Positions 51,081-60,254 of a stretch of DNA of 64,000 nucleotides are shown here, piece by piece. Position 1 is the first letter of the stretch. Every line of letters starts with the position of its first letter. Below the pieces are notes generated by a model. That model was not told the origin of the DNA. It saw only the letters and a program-made list of their open reading frames with translations, and ran no database searches. The translations under genes and the position numbers were made by a program. The stretch is from NCBI RefSeq assembly GCF_030323865.1, contig NZ_CP066363.1, forward strand, positions 1 through 64,000, given 5' to 3'. Origin of the DNA: Pseudarthrobacter defluvii. Its GTDB lineage: Bacteria; Actinomycetota; Actinomycetes; Actinomycetales; Micrococcaceae.

Positions 51081-51743
51081 TCATTGCCTCTGGACGTGCG
51101 ATACGCTGCTGCCCCTTCTGAACCGCGGGATGAAAGCTGGAACCTGGCGGGCGTAGGCGAGGTAGTCTTCGCCGAATTCCTTCACCATTGCTTCCTCCTC
51201 CCGCCGGGCGAGCCGGTGGTACACGAGTACCAGAATCGGGAACATAACGATCGTCAGCAAAGTCGGCCATTGCAAAAGAAACCCAAACATGATGGTCAGG
51301 AACCCCACGTATTGCGGGTGGCGGAGGCGGGAGTAGATACCACTGACAGCGAGCCGGTGTTCACGTTGGGCGGCATAGAGAACCTGCCAGGCCCGGTAAA
51401 GCAGGATGAAACCAGCGGCTATAAGGAGGTTGCTCAGCAGGTGCAGGGGATTGAGATGAGGGTCCCATTGCCAACCCATGAGATCCTGCCAAAGATGCCC
51501 GGAGTTGTGGGTCAGAAGATTCAGGTTCGGGTATTGGCTCCCCAGCCAGCCCGAGAGAAAGTAGATGGTCAGCGGAAAGCCATACATTTCCGTAAACAGT
51601 GCGATGACAAAGGCCGAGAATCCCCCAAAAGCCCGCCAATCCAGCCTTGTTTTGGGTTTGACGAAACTGAAGGCAAAGATGATGAAGATCGCGGAGTTCA
51701 GAATCACCAGGAACCATAGGTTGTAACCATAATCAGTAGCCAT
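51081..51743 (-). CDS. isoprenylcysteine carboxyl methyltransferase-like (PEMT/NnrU type) membrane protein
   Basis: 220 residues from the ATG at 51743, which overlaps the end of the DUF2933 gene. Five or so TM helices; the C-terminal half has the ICMT/PEMT pattern RLAVSGIYSRLRHPQYVGFL, then FPILVLVYHRLARREEEAMV and FGEDYLAYARQVPAFIP. These enzymes methylate lipid or isoprenoid-linked substrates using SAM at the RHPxY and EE sites. The substrate is unknown. Confidence 0.82.
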   Translation of the reverse strand: MATDYGYNLWFLVILNSAIFIIFAFSFVKPKTRLDWRAFGGFSAFVIALFTEMYGFPLTIYFLSGWLGSQYPNLNLLTHNSGHLWQDLMGWQWDPHLNPLHLLSNLLIAAGFILLYRAWQVLYAAQREHRLAVSGIYSRLRHPQYVGFLTIMFGFLLQWPTLLTIVMFPILVLVYHRLARREEEAMVKEFGEDYLAYARQVPAFIPRFRRGSSVSHVQRQ

Positions 51744-52032
51744 CGTCAGTATCCCTGCCGGTCGTTCCCCCGTGGCCGCTTCCATGGCCCCCGTGCCCGC
51801 CATGGCCTCCATGGCCAAAGAGGTGCATTGCCATCATCGCGACGACGAACACGTAGGGCAGCGCGTCCAGCACATGCAGCCAGTGATTGGTAAGAAGGTA
51901 GATCACGCCGATGAGGATCAGTGCGGTCAACCCCGCACGCATGTACTGGGTCCTGCGCTCCTGCGGGGGATGGACCGGAGGACGCACCTCCGGTCCTGTG
52001 CCAGGGCCGGGATGGTAGTGGTCGTGGCTCAC
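51733..52032 (-). CDS. DUF2933-like small His-rich membrane protein
   Basis: 99 residues. His/Pro-rich N-terminus (SHDHYHPGPG), two TM segments (AGLTALILIGVIYLLTNHWL, LPYVFVVAMMAMHLFG) and a C-terminal Gly-His repeat (GHGGHGGHGGHGSGHGG). DUF2933 proteins occur beside metal and ICMT genes. Start overlaps the GAPDH stop (ATGA at 52029-52032). Confidence 0.78.
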   Translation of the reverse strand: MSHDHYHPGPGTGPEVRPPVHPPQERRTQYMRAGLTALILIGVIYLLTNHWLHVLDALPYVFVVAMMAMHLFGHGGHGGHGGHGSGHGGTTGRDTDDGY

Positions 52033-53093
52033 CGGGCGCCTCCTGGAAGTGCGGGGATGGCCTCGGCAAGGAAATCCTGCCTCATACCCAGGACGGAGTC
52101 GGTCATCGTCATTGATGTCACCGCGTCAGGGGCGGACCCCGTCAGGGCACGGATCGCATCAATGGTCTCGGGCACGACGATGGCCTCGTTGTACACTTGG
52201 TACGTCAGGTATGCCTCGTCACCCTCGACGGTCACGAGCTCCTCCCAGATTGCGACTTCCCACATGTCCCCGCGCGGCCGGCCGAGATCCTTCATCAGTT
52301 CAATGGTCGAGTTCAACGCGACCAGCCCGTCAGCCATCCGGATGAAAGCTATCCTCGGAGCGGCCCGCAGGGCGGCGAGCACCTCTTCCCGGCCGGCTGG
52401 CCGGGTGAGCTGGAGGGTCCAGTAATGGTTATGGGTTTGTGTGTGTGCGCCCTTGGCCGCAATTGTCACCACGTCCAGATCGGGCAGGACAGTCCGGGCG
52501 TCCGGGCCCTGATGGGAAGGGATCCTGGGTTCGGGGACCATCGTGTTCATTATCCCTCCGAGATGGGATTCCCACGGGTCGGTGGCACGCCGGATGAGGA
52601 CGCCTCGGGCCTTGGCCAGCAAGCCGGCTTCCCGCAGTGCACCGAGGACCCTGACGATGCTGGTGGTGTTGCAGGAGACTACGCGGGTCATGTCCCGGCC
52701 CAGTGCGGTGTGGTAGTTTGCCTGCGCTACGAACGAATGCCCCGTGGTGTCATGGGATTCACCGCCCTGCAGAACAATTTTCACCCCTGCCGTCCGGTAG
52801 CGCGGCAAATTGCCGGCCGCTACGTGCTTGGGGGTCGCGTCGACGACGACGTCCGCCTGGGCCAAGAGGTCATCGAGCCCCCCGGCGATACTCAGTCCTG
52901 CCTGGCCCATGGCGATCCGCGCATCATCGGTCGATGCAAACAGGGGAAATCGCCCTGCAGCGGAGCGCAACCGCCAGTCGGTGACGATATCGGAAACGCC
53001 TGCCAGTTCCATGTCGGGCTGCAGCTGAACAGCGTCCGCCACGCGCTTGCCGATGACCCCGTATCCGTTAATGGCCACTCTGGTCTTGCTCAT
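52029..53093 (-). CDS. archaeal-type (type II) glyceraldehyde-3-phosphate dehydrogenase
   Basis: 354 residues. NAD(P) fold at RVAINGYGVIGKRVADAV, catalytic Cys141 in RVVSCNTTSIVRVL, His in KGAHTQTHNHYW, and length typical of the archaeal class rather than the bacterial GapA. Oxidises glyceraldehyde-3-phosphate to 1,3-bisphosphoglycerate; archaeal enzymes take NAD or NADP. It is coupled by ATGA to the HAD-GH65 gene, so it likely works on triose phosphate made by the phosphoketolase route encoded there. Confidence 0.88.
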   Translation of the reverse strand: MSKTRVAINGYGVIGKRVADAVQLQPDMELAGVSDIVTDWRLRSAAGRFPLFASTDDARIAMGQAGLSIAGGLDDLLAQADVVVDATPKHVAAGNLPRYRTAGVKIVLQGGESHDTTGHSFVAQANYHTALGRDMTRVVSCNTTSIVRVLGALREAGLLAKARGVLIRRATDPWESHLGGIMNTMVPEPRIPSHQGPDARTVLPDLDVVTIAAKGAHTQTHNHYWTLQLTRPAGREEVLAALRAAPRIAFIRMADGLVALNSTIELMKDLGRPRGDMWEVAIWEELVTVEGDEAYLTYQVYNEAIVVPETIDAIRALTGSAPDAVTSMTMTDSVLGMRQDFLAEAIPALPGGAR

Positions 53094-56000
53094 CGCATGT
53101 CTCCTGCCTGCGGTCGTATCATCTCGTCGCCGGTCCCTCCTCCCGTATTGCCTGCTTTCTTCGGCACCAGAGGGAAGTCCATTCCATCTCCTCCGGCCAG
53201 GTCCCGGTAGAGTCCTTTGACACCTATCCGGACAGGAGGCGCACTCGCGGGCCGCAGCTGGATCCTCAGGTTCTCTGCGCTCAGGGTGATGTCAATGCAG
53301 TGCCCGCGGTAGAAAATCTGAAATGCCACACGATTGAGCCGTTGCGGGAGCCGGGGGTCAAAGGTCAGGGCGTTGGCCTCGGTTCTGAGGCCTGCGAATG
53401 CGCGAACAACGACATCGGCCGTGCCAGACATTGCGCCGAGGTGGATTCCTTCGCGCGTTGTGCCCCCTTGTGTATCGTCCAGGTCCGAGACCAGGGCCTC
53501 GCGGAAGACCTGCCAGGCAAGCGTTACATCAATCCGGGCCAGGACCGAGGCGTGCACTACGCGGCTGAGGGTCGAACCGTTGGAGGTGCGGGCGAGGTAG
53601 TAGTTAACAGTTCGTTGCAGGGCCGATTGCGTCAATGCGTAGCCCAGGCGGCGCAGCTGGCGGGTTATCCCTTCGGGACCCAGCAGGTAGACCAGCATCA
53701 GGACGTCGGCTTGTTTGGCGAGCTTGTAGCGGTTGGTTGTGTCGTTTTCGGCCTCGAGGATAAGGTCGAGCCGACCGATGTTGCCATAGGTGGACCTGTA
53801 GCCCGGCCAGTCCAGTTCCGCAAGCTTTTCATAACCGTCAAACTGGCTGATGGTCCCGTCGGCATGAAACGGCACAGCGAGGCCACGGCTGATCCTGGAC
53901 CAGAGGTTGATTTCCTCCTCCGTGATGTGGAGTCTCTCCCTGAGGTCTGCGCCTTCATGGCCGGCAAGTTCTGTTAGAACGTCTGCCGTGCGTTCGCACA
54001 CCCATGAAAGCATGACATTGGTGTAGGCATTGTCACGCAGGCCGCCGCCCGGGTTGTCCGGATACCCGTCATGATATTCATCCGGTCCCATGACACCTGA
54101 AAGGTGGAACCTGTGGCTTTCCGGGTCAAAAGTGGCCAGGGAGGCGAACATCCTGGCCACTTCAATAATGAGTTCCGCACCGCGCGCCGCCAGCCATTGC
54201 CGGTCTCCCGTGACCTGGTAGTGCTGCCAGGCGTTGTAGGCGATAGCCAGTCCAACGTGGCGCTGGCGGCTGGAATTGTCCGGCATCCACCGGGCAGAGC
54301 GGGCGTTGTAAAGTCGCCGCGGTGTCTCCTCGCGCCCGTCGCTGCCACTTTGCCACGGGAACAGTGCGCCTCTCAGGCCCTGCTCGCAGGCGGCGGCACG
54401 GGCCGCATCCAATCTGCGCCACCGGTATTCAAGCAGAGCACGGCTCACCTCCGGCTGCCTCAGACCGACCACCGGGAAAATAAACAATTCGTCCCAGAAG
54501 ACGTGGCCGCGGTACCCCTCACCGTGCAGGCCGCGGGCAGGAACTCCGGCGTCAAGGGCCGCCGTGTGCAGCGAGAGTGTCTGCAGCACATGGAACACAT
54601 GCAGGTTGAGCACCAGTTGGGATTGCCGGTCGCCGTCGAGGCTGACGCCGTATTGGCGCCAGAGGCGGCGCCACGCCCTTTCGTGCTCCTGCAACAGGGC
54701 GTCAAAGCTGTTGCCTGGCCGGGAAAGAGCCGCGACGACTGCGGTCGCCGGTGAAGAAATGGCGGCGTCGCGCGATGTCGCTACAGCGGCCGTCTTGGCG
54801 AGGGTGGCTGACTGTCCGTCCGCAAGTTGAACCTCGAACTGGCGCTGGTACTGCTTCCCGCGTATCTCTGGCTCACCGTATGTAACCTGCGCCTTGCTGC
54901 TCACCACGGTGCGGACAGCGACGGCGATGCGTATCCGGCTCTGGCTCGTCTCCGCCTCGCACACCACGGTGTCAGGGTCGGTCACGGTGAAGGTGGGTTC
55001 GGATAGGTGTACCTGGCCCGTGCCGACGTAGTCGCGAACGTTGGTGTTCGCGACCGCAGCATCGATGCCTGCACGGAAAGCCACCGTGCCGCTGACTCCG
55101 TGGGCTGTGACGGTCGTTTCCAAAGCGGCAACATGGGGTCGGTGCATCGCTATAAGCCGTTGCTGCCGGACGGAGAACTGCTCCCCACCGGGTCCTACGA
55201 GGGTCACCTGCCGGGTGAGGAGGCCGCGGTGCAGGTCCAGCTGCGCACGCTCATCCCGGGTTTCGATGTCGCCGGTTGACAACCAGGGCCCCGTCCCGAG
55301 GCGGAGGTCCACGGGGAGCCAGTTGGGGATGTTGACCAGATGTTCTTCCTCCACGTTCCGGCCGTGGATGGTACCCGTTGTCCTGTTGTACACGCCTGAC
55401 AGGTAGGTCCCGGGGTAGTGAACTCCGTCGTCCGCGTGCTCCGGCCTCGCACCCCGGGTGGCCATGTAGCCGTTCCCAAGAACGGTCAGTGCTTCACGGT
55501 GGCCCTCATGGGCAGGATCGAAACCGTCATATGTCAGCATCCAGGGGTCGACGCGGGACACCCCGAGGTCAAGCTCAGCGACGTCACCAAGGACGATGTC
55601 AGCACCCGCGGATTCGAGCTCATCCGCGTGCCCTGTCCGGTCAATGCCGACCACCAGTCCGAACCCGCCCCGGCGCGCGGCTTGGACGCCGGCGGTGGCA
55701 TCTTCGATGACTGCCGCATGGCGGGGTTCGGTCCCCAGCCTGCGCGCCGCTTCGAGAAACAGCGCCGGATCCGGTTTGCCCGGCAGGGCCTGATCGGCGG
55801 CAACCTGGCCGTCGATGATGACGTCGAACTCCCCAATCAGACCCGCCTTGGCCAGCAGTGCGCGGGCGTTGCGGCTCGCGGTGACCAAGCCAACGGGAAT
55901 CCCTGCCGCGTGCAGCCGGGCCAGCATCGCTACCGTCCCCGGATAGGAGCCCACGCCCTGGCGCTCCGCCGCCGCAAGGAACAGGGCGTTCTTGCGGGCA

Positions 56001-56344
56001 GCCAATCCGTGGACAGACCAAACGTCGGGTCCGTCGTCGGGCCGGCCCGTGGGAACCTCAGCTCCGCGGGAGGCCAGGAAGGCCACGACCCCGTCCTCGC
56101 GCTGACGTCCATCGACGTACAGCCGATAGTCGGCGTCGATATCGAAAGGGTCCCGTCTTGGATGCCCTTCGAGACGGGGGTCCTGAAGGACGTAGTCGAA
56201 TAGTGCTTTCCACGCTGCCGCGTGCACCGCCGCTGTCCGGGTCACGACCCCATCCATGTCGAAAAGGACCGCTTGGTATGGCACTGCGGCCACTTCCCGG
56301 GGATGTCTCGCTTCGCTTCCGCGGACGGGAGTAAGGCGTTCCAA
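53090..56344 (-). CDS. HAD beta-phosphoglucomutase fused to GH65 disaccharide phosphorylase
   Basis: 1084 residues. TTG start at 56344 chosen because AAGGAG lies nine bases upstream. HAD domain about 21-255: LFDMDGVV with Asp29/Asp31, LVTASRNA, GKPDP, EDATAGVQAA, as in beta-phosphoglucomutase. GH65 part about 265-1060: LGNGYMATRGA, NIPNWLPVDL, GEGYRGHVFWDELFIFPV and the catalytic acid Glu756 in VMGPDEYHDGYP. The phosphorylase would split trehalose or maltose with phosphate to give beta-glucose-1-phosphate, which the HAD domain turns to glucose-6-phosphate. Which disaccharide is not settled. Confidence 0.92.
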   Translation of the reverse strand: MERLTPVRGSEARHPREVAAVPYQAVLFDMDGVVTRTAAVHAAAWKALFDYVLQDPRLEGHPRRDPFDIDADYRLYVDGRQREDGVVAFLASRGAEVPTGRPDDGPDVWSVHGLAARKNALFLAAAERQGVGSYPGTVAMLARLHAAGIPVGLVTASRNARALLAKAGLIGEFDVIIDGQVAADQALPGKPDPALFLEAARRLGTEPRHAAVIEDATAGVQAARRGGFGLVVGIDRTGHADELESAGADIVLGDVAELDLGVSRVDPWMLTYDGFDPAHEGHREALTVLGNGYMATRGARPEHADDGVHYPGTYLSGVYNRTTGTIHGRNVEEEHLVNIPNWLPVDLRLGTGPWLSTGDIETRDERAQLDLHRGLLTRQVTLVGPGGEQFSVRQQRLIAMHRPHVAALETTVTAHGVSGTVAFRAGIDAAVANTNVRDYVGTGQVHLSEPTFTVTDPDTVVCEAETSQSRIRIAVAVRTVVSSKAQVTYGEPEIRGKQYQRQFEVQLADGQSATLAKTAAVATSRDAAISSPATAVVAALSRPGNSFDALLQEHERAWRRLWRQYGVSLDGDRQSQLVLNLHVFHVLQTLSLHTAALDAGVPARGLHGEGYRGHVFWDELFIFPVVGLRQPEVSRALLEYRWRRLDAARAAACEQGLRGALFPWQSGSDGREETPRRLYNARSARWMPDNSSRQRHVGLAIAYNAWQHYQVTGDRQWLAARGAELIIEVARMFASLATFDPESHRFHLSGVMGPDEYHDGYPDNPGGGLRDNAYTNVMLSWVCERTADVLTELAGHEGADLRERLHITEEEINLWSRISRGLAVPFHADGTISQFDGYEKLAELDWPGYRSTYGNIGRLDLILEAENDTTNRYKLAKQADVLMLVYLLGPEGITRQLRRLGYALTQSALQRTVNYYLARTSNGSTLSRVVHASVLARIDVTLAWQVFREALVSDLDDTQGGTTREGIHLGAMSGTADVVVRAFAGLRTEANALTFDPRLPQRLNRVAFQIFYRGHCIDITLSAENLRIQLRPASAPPVRIGVKGLYRDLAGGDGMDFPLVPKKAGNTGGGTGDEMIRPQAGDMR

Positions 56345-58774
56345 CTACTCAGGCTCCTTGGCTGTGTCAGCCGTCGTACCAAATGGCCCCGGGCCCGATG
56401 TCCACTCCCAGTTACGGATTTCCGGCATATCTTCCCCATGCGTGCGGATGTAGTGCCTGTGTTCGATCAGCTTGTTCTTGAGTTCCTCGCGGACATGCGC
56501 CGATGTGTTCTTCAGCCTTGGCACCCGGTCGATGACGTCCATGGCCAGGGTGAACCTGTCGAGCTGGTTGAGGACACACATGTCGAACGGCGTGGTGGTT
56601 GTGCCTTCCTCCTTATAGCCACGGACGTGGACGTTGCCATGGTTTGTCCGGCGGTAGGTGAGGCGGTGAATCAGCCAGGGGTACCCGTGGTAGGCGAAGA
56701 TCACTGGTCTGTCCGTGGTGAATAGGGCATCAAAGTCACGCCCGGACAAGCCATGCGGGTGCTCGGCGGCGTCCTGGAGGCGCATGAGATCCACAACATT
56801 GACCACACGGATCTTCAGATCCGGGAAGCGGGACCGGAGGATGTCGACGGCGGCGAGGGTCTCCATGGTCGGGACATCCCCAGCGCAGCCCATGACCACA
56901 TCCGGTTCGCCATCTGCGTCCGAACTCGCCCATTCCCAGATTCCAATACCTTTGGTGCAGTGAACGACGGCCTGTTCCATGTCCAGGTACTGCAGCTGTG
57001 GCTGCTTGCCGGCGACTATGACGTTGACGTACTGGCGGCTGCGCAGGCAATGGTCGGCCACAGACAGCAGCGTGTTGGCATCCGGTGGCAGGTATACGCG
57101 GATGACGTCGGTTTTCTTATTGATCACATGGTCGATGAACCCGGGGTCCTGGTGCGAAAACCCGTTGTTATCCTGCCGCCACACGTGCGAGGTGAGCAAA
57201 TAGTTCAGGGAGGCCACAGGCCGGCGCCAAGGGATGTCGTTGGTGGTGGTCAGCCACTTGGCGTGCTGGTTGAACATCGAATCGACGATGTGGATGAACG
57301 CCTCATAGCAGGAGAAGAACCCATGCCGGCCGGAGAGAAGATAGCCTTCGAGCCATCCCTGGCAGATATGTTCGGAGAGGATCTCCATGACCCGTCCGTC
57401 ACGGGCAAGGTGGTCATCGCCTGGAACCGTGCGGGCGTTCCAGGCCCGCTCTGTGACGTCAAAGATGGCACCGAGCCTGTTGGAGTTGTTTTCGTCAGGG
57501 GCGAAAACCCGGAAATTATCCCTGTTCGCGTCAACGATGTCGCGCAAGAACGCCCCCAGGACCCGGGTCGATTCAACAGCGCCGGTGCCTGGGCGGTCCA
57601 CGGGCACGGCATACGCGGTGAAATCGGGTATCCGCAGCGCGCGCAACAGCAGCCCGCCGTTAGCATGCGGATTGGCGCTGAGACGACTCGGCCCGGTCGG
57701 ATGCAGCGCTGCAATTTCCGGCCGCGGGGCACCGTTGTCGTCGAAAAGTTCCTCCGGACGGTAGCTTCGCAGCCACCGTTCCAGGACGGCGCGGTGTTCC
57801 TCGTTTTCGCGTGCCTGCGTGAATGGAACCTGATGGGAACGCCAGCTCCCTTCAACGCTCAATCCGTCCACCTCGGCCGGTCCTGTCCAGCCCTTGGGAG
57901 AGCGCAGGACGATCATGGGCCAGCGGGGCCGGCCGGTTTGGCCGTTCTCCCGGGCCGCCCGTTTGATTTCGCCAATGTCATCGAGGCAGGCGTTCAGGGT
58001 GCTGGCGAAGTCCTGGTGCATCTGCGCCGGATCGCTGCCTTCCACGAAATACGGGGTGTGCCCATACCCGCGAAGCAGCGCGTCCAGCTCGTCACGGTCG
58101 ATCCTGTCCAGGACCGTGGGATTGGCGATCTTATACCCGTTCAGGTGCAGGATCGGTAGGACGGTTCCATCCTTGGCCGGATTGATGAACTTGTTGGAGT
58201 GCCAACTGGCTGCCAGCGGGCCCGTTTCTGCTTCGCCGTCGCCGATAACGGCGGCAACGATCAGGTCCGGATTGTCGAACGCTGCACCATAGGCATGGGC
58301 AAGGGCGTAGCCCAGTTCCCCGCCCTCGTGTATGGAGCCTGGTGTCTCCGGAGCCACATGGCTGGGGATGCCGCCAGGAAAGGAGAACTGCCGGAACAAC
58401 CGCTGCATCCCGGTCAGGTCCCGGGATACATCCGGGTAGGTCTCGCTGTAAGTGCCTTCCAGCCACGCGGATGCCACCGGCCCGGGTCCGCCGTGGCCCG
58501 GTCCCATGATGTAGATCATGTTCAGGTCCCGTTCCATGATCGCCCGGGACAGGTGGGCATAGATGAAGTTCAGGCCCGGCGTAGTCCCCCAGTGTCCAAG
58601 GAGCCGAGGCTTGATGTGCTCGGGACGCAGCGGCTCACGCAACAGCGGATTGTCCATGAGGTAGATCTGCCCGACCGACAAGTAATTCGCGGCCCGCCAC
58701 CAGGCATGGAGGCGGTCAACCTGGTCCGGGCTAAGCACCGGTTCGTGGGTCAGTGCAAGCTGGGGGTCGTTCAT
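56345..58774 (-). CDS. xfp: xylulose-5-phosphate/fructose-6-phosphate phosphoketolase
   Basis: 809 residues from the ATG at 58774; the longer frame is unrelated upstream DNA. Thiamine-diphosphate enzyme making acetyl phosphate and a triose or tetrose phosphate. Marks: [106 protein letters not shown] and [14 protein letters not shown]. The following fusion gene starts one base after its stop. Confidence 0.95.
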   Translation of the reverse strand: MNDPQLALTHEPVLSPDQVDRLHAWWRAANYLSVGQIYLMDNPLLREPLRPEHIKPRLLGHWGTTPGLNFIYAHLSRAIMERDLNMIYIMGPGHGGPGPVASAWLEGTYSETYPDVSRDLTGMQRLFRQFSFPGGIPSHVAPETPGSIHEGGELGYALAHAYGAAFDNPDLIVAAVIGDGEAETGPLAASWHSNKFINPAKDGTVLPILHLNGYKIANPTVLDRIDRDELDALLRGYGHTPYFVEGSDPAQMHQDFASTLNACLDDIGEIKRAARENGQTGRPRWPMIVLRSPKGWTGPAEVDGLSVEGSWRSHQVPFTQARENEEHRAVLERWLRSYRPEELFDDNGAPRPEIAALHPTGPSRLSANPHANGGLLLRALRIPDFTAYAVPVDRPGTGAVESTRVLGAFLRDIVDANRDNFRVFAPDENNSNRLGAIFDVTERAWNARTVPGDDHLARDGRVMEILSEHICQGWLEGYLLSGRHGFFSCYEAFIHIVDSMFNQHAKWLTTTNDIPWRRPVASLNYLLTSHVWRQDNNGFSHQDPGFIDHVINKKTDVIRVYLPPDANTLLSVADHCLRSRQYVNVIVAGKQPQLQYLDMEQAVVHCTKGIGIWEWASSDADGEPDVVMGCAGDVPTMETLAAVDILRSRFPDLKIRVVNVVDLMRLQDAAEHPHGLSGRDFDALFTTDRPVIFAYHGYPWLIHRLTYRRTNHGNVHVRGYKEEGTTTTPFDMCVLNQLDRFTLAMDVIDRVPRLKNTSAHVREELKNKLIEHRHYIRTHGEDMPEIRNWEWTSGPGPFGTTADTAKEPE

Positions 58775-58887
58775 TTTAAAAGTCCTGCCTCTCTGAGGAA
58801 AAGAACGGGATGGGCTACATGGGGCCCGCGCGCGTGGTGCCCCGGCAGCAGCCGCCGGAGGCGCCCGAACACGCCGCCCATGCTCCA

Positions 58888-60246
58888 TCAGGGCGCCTTG
58901 ATCCCACGCACGAACGGTGCTTTGCCCAGTGCTGTCCGCTCGAGTTGATTCACCACATGAACGTTGACGCCTGTTTGCACAACACCGGACCCGGCGAGGG
59001 CCCGGTTCAGCGCAGACTGCACAACCTCCGGCGTGTTTCCGGGGGTAAGGCCTGCGAGAAGGACCCGGAGACCATTGGGTTCCTGAATGATCTGCCACCC
59101 TCCGAGGGCTGCCTGGTCCAGGACGTGGTGGAACACGATTGGGTGCACGGTGACGTCGCCTGTCCTTCCCGGCAGGTGCAGGACGTCTTCGAGGCGGCCT
59201 TCGATGTCCTCAAGAAGGGCGAAGGAGCGGCCGCACGGGCAGCCGCGTCCGCCCAGGCGTACGGTGTCGGACATTTCGTAGCGGATCAGCGGCAGGGTCC
59301 TCGAGAACAGGACGGTGGCCAGGAGTTTCGCCCCGGTCGTGTGTGGCGGTACGGGGTTTCCGTCCTGGTCAACGGGTTCGATGATGAGAAGGTCTTCGTA
59401 CACGTGCCGGTTCCGCTGCGTGCACGGGGAGGCGATGCCGGCGGTTTCGGTGGCGGCGTACACGTCGAAGGGGGCACTCCCCCAGGCCGCTTCAAGCTCC
59501 GCGGCCGTGTTAGGCGTGAGCACTTCGGAGGCTGACATGACGCCTTGGGGGGCGATGTGCAGCCGCCCGGCGCGCTGTTCGGCGGCGAGGGGCTTGAGGG
59601 CTGAGGCGTAGCCGACCAGGATCCGGGGCTGGAACCGGTTCAGCGCGGCGACTGTTTCGTCCACTGGGGCGGTGACGTCCAGGCGGAGGGTGGGCACCAG
59701 CTTGGAGCGCAGGGATGCGCCGACGACGGCGGACTGGTGGGTGGGGACGCGGGAGCTGACCAGGGCCATCTTCAGCGGCCGGGTGAATCCCGCGGAAATC
59801 CCGGCCCAGTCATTGGCGCGGGCGTAGGAGGCCAGGACGGTCGCCCATTCGCTGCGGTCCCAGACGAAGGTGCCGCGCCGACCGGTGGTCCCCGCAGTGG
59901 CGGCCGCCCACCAGCGGCCCTGCCAGGGTGAACCTGGATCGCCCTGGTGTTCGGTGAGAAACCTTAGATGGTTTTCCAAGCCAGACAGGTTGAGGTCCGG
60001 TGTGGTGATGGCCTCGTCAAAGTGGTCCATCAGGTCGGCTTTGGAGACGGGCGGGAGCTGCTGCAGGGGTGCGTCGTAAAGCCCGGCGTGATGGCGGCGG
60101 TAGAACTCCGAGCCCGCGTAGGCCGCATGCCGTAGTTTCAACAGGGCCTGTTCCTGATGGGCGAGGATCGTGGCGGGGTCCCAGTGGTCCCGGCGCCGCC
60201 AGGCGGCCCTGAGGTACAGGACGTGCGAGACGAGCCGGAGATCCAC
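58888..60246 (-). CDS. PaaK-like phenylacetate-CoA ligase family protein
   Basis: 452 residues from the GTG at 60246, eight bases after the ATPase stop. ANL fold: [16 protein letters not shown] (P-loop), [71 protein letters not shown] Cys pair in GGRGCPCGR is usual in this branch. It probably activates a carboxylate as adenylate or CoA ester; the substrate is unknown. It follows the copper-type ATPase in the same unit, an unexpected pairing. Confidence 0.82.
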   Translation of the reverse strand: MDLRLVSHVLYLRAAWRRRDHWDPATILAHQEQALLKLRHAAYAGSEFYRRHHAGLYDAPLQQLPPVSKADLMDHFDEAITTPDLNLSGLENHLRFLTEHQGDPGSPWQGRWWAAATAGTTGRRGTFVWDRSEWATVLASYARANDWAGISAGFTRPLKMALVSSRVPTHQSAVVGASLRSKLVPTLRLDVTAPVDETVAALNRFQPRILVGYASALKPLAAEQRAGRLHIAPQGVMSASEVLTPNTAAELEAAWGSAPFDVYAATETAGIASPCTQRNRHVYEDLLIIEPVDQDGNPVPPHTTGAKLLATVLFSRTLPLIRYEMSDTVRLGGRGCPCGRSFALLEDIEGRLEDVLHLPGRTGDVTVHPIVFHHVLDQAALGGWQIIQEPNGLRVLLAGLTPGNTPEVVQSALNRALAGSGVVQTGVNVHVVNQLERTALGKAPFVRGIKAP

Positions 60247-60254
60247 TGTCGTGC

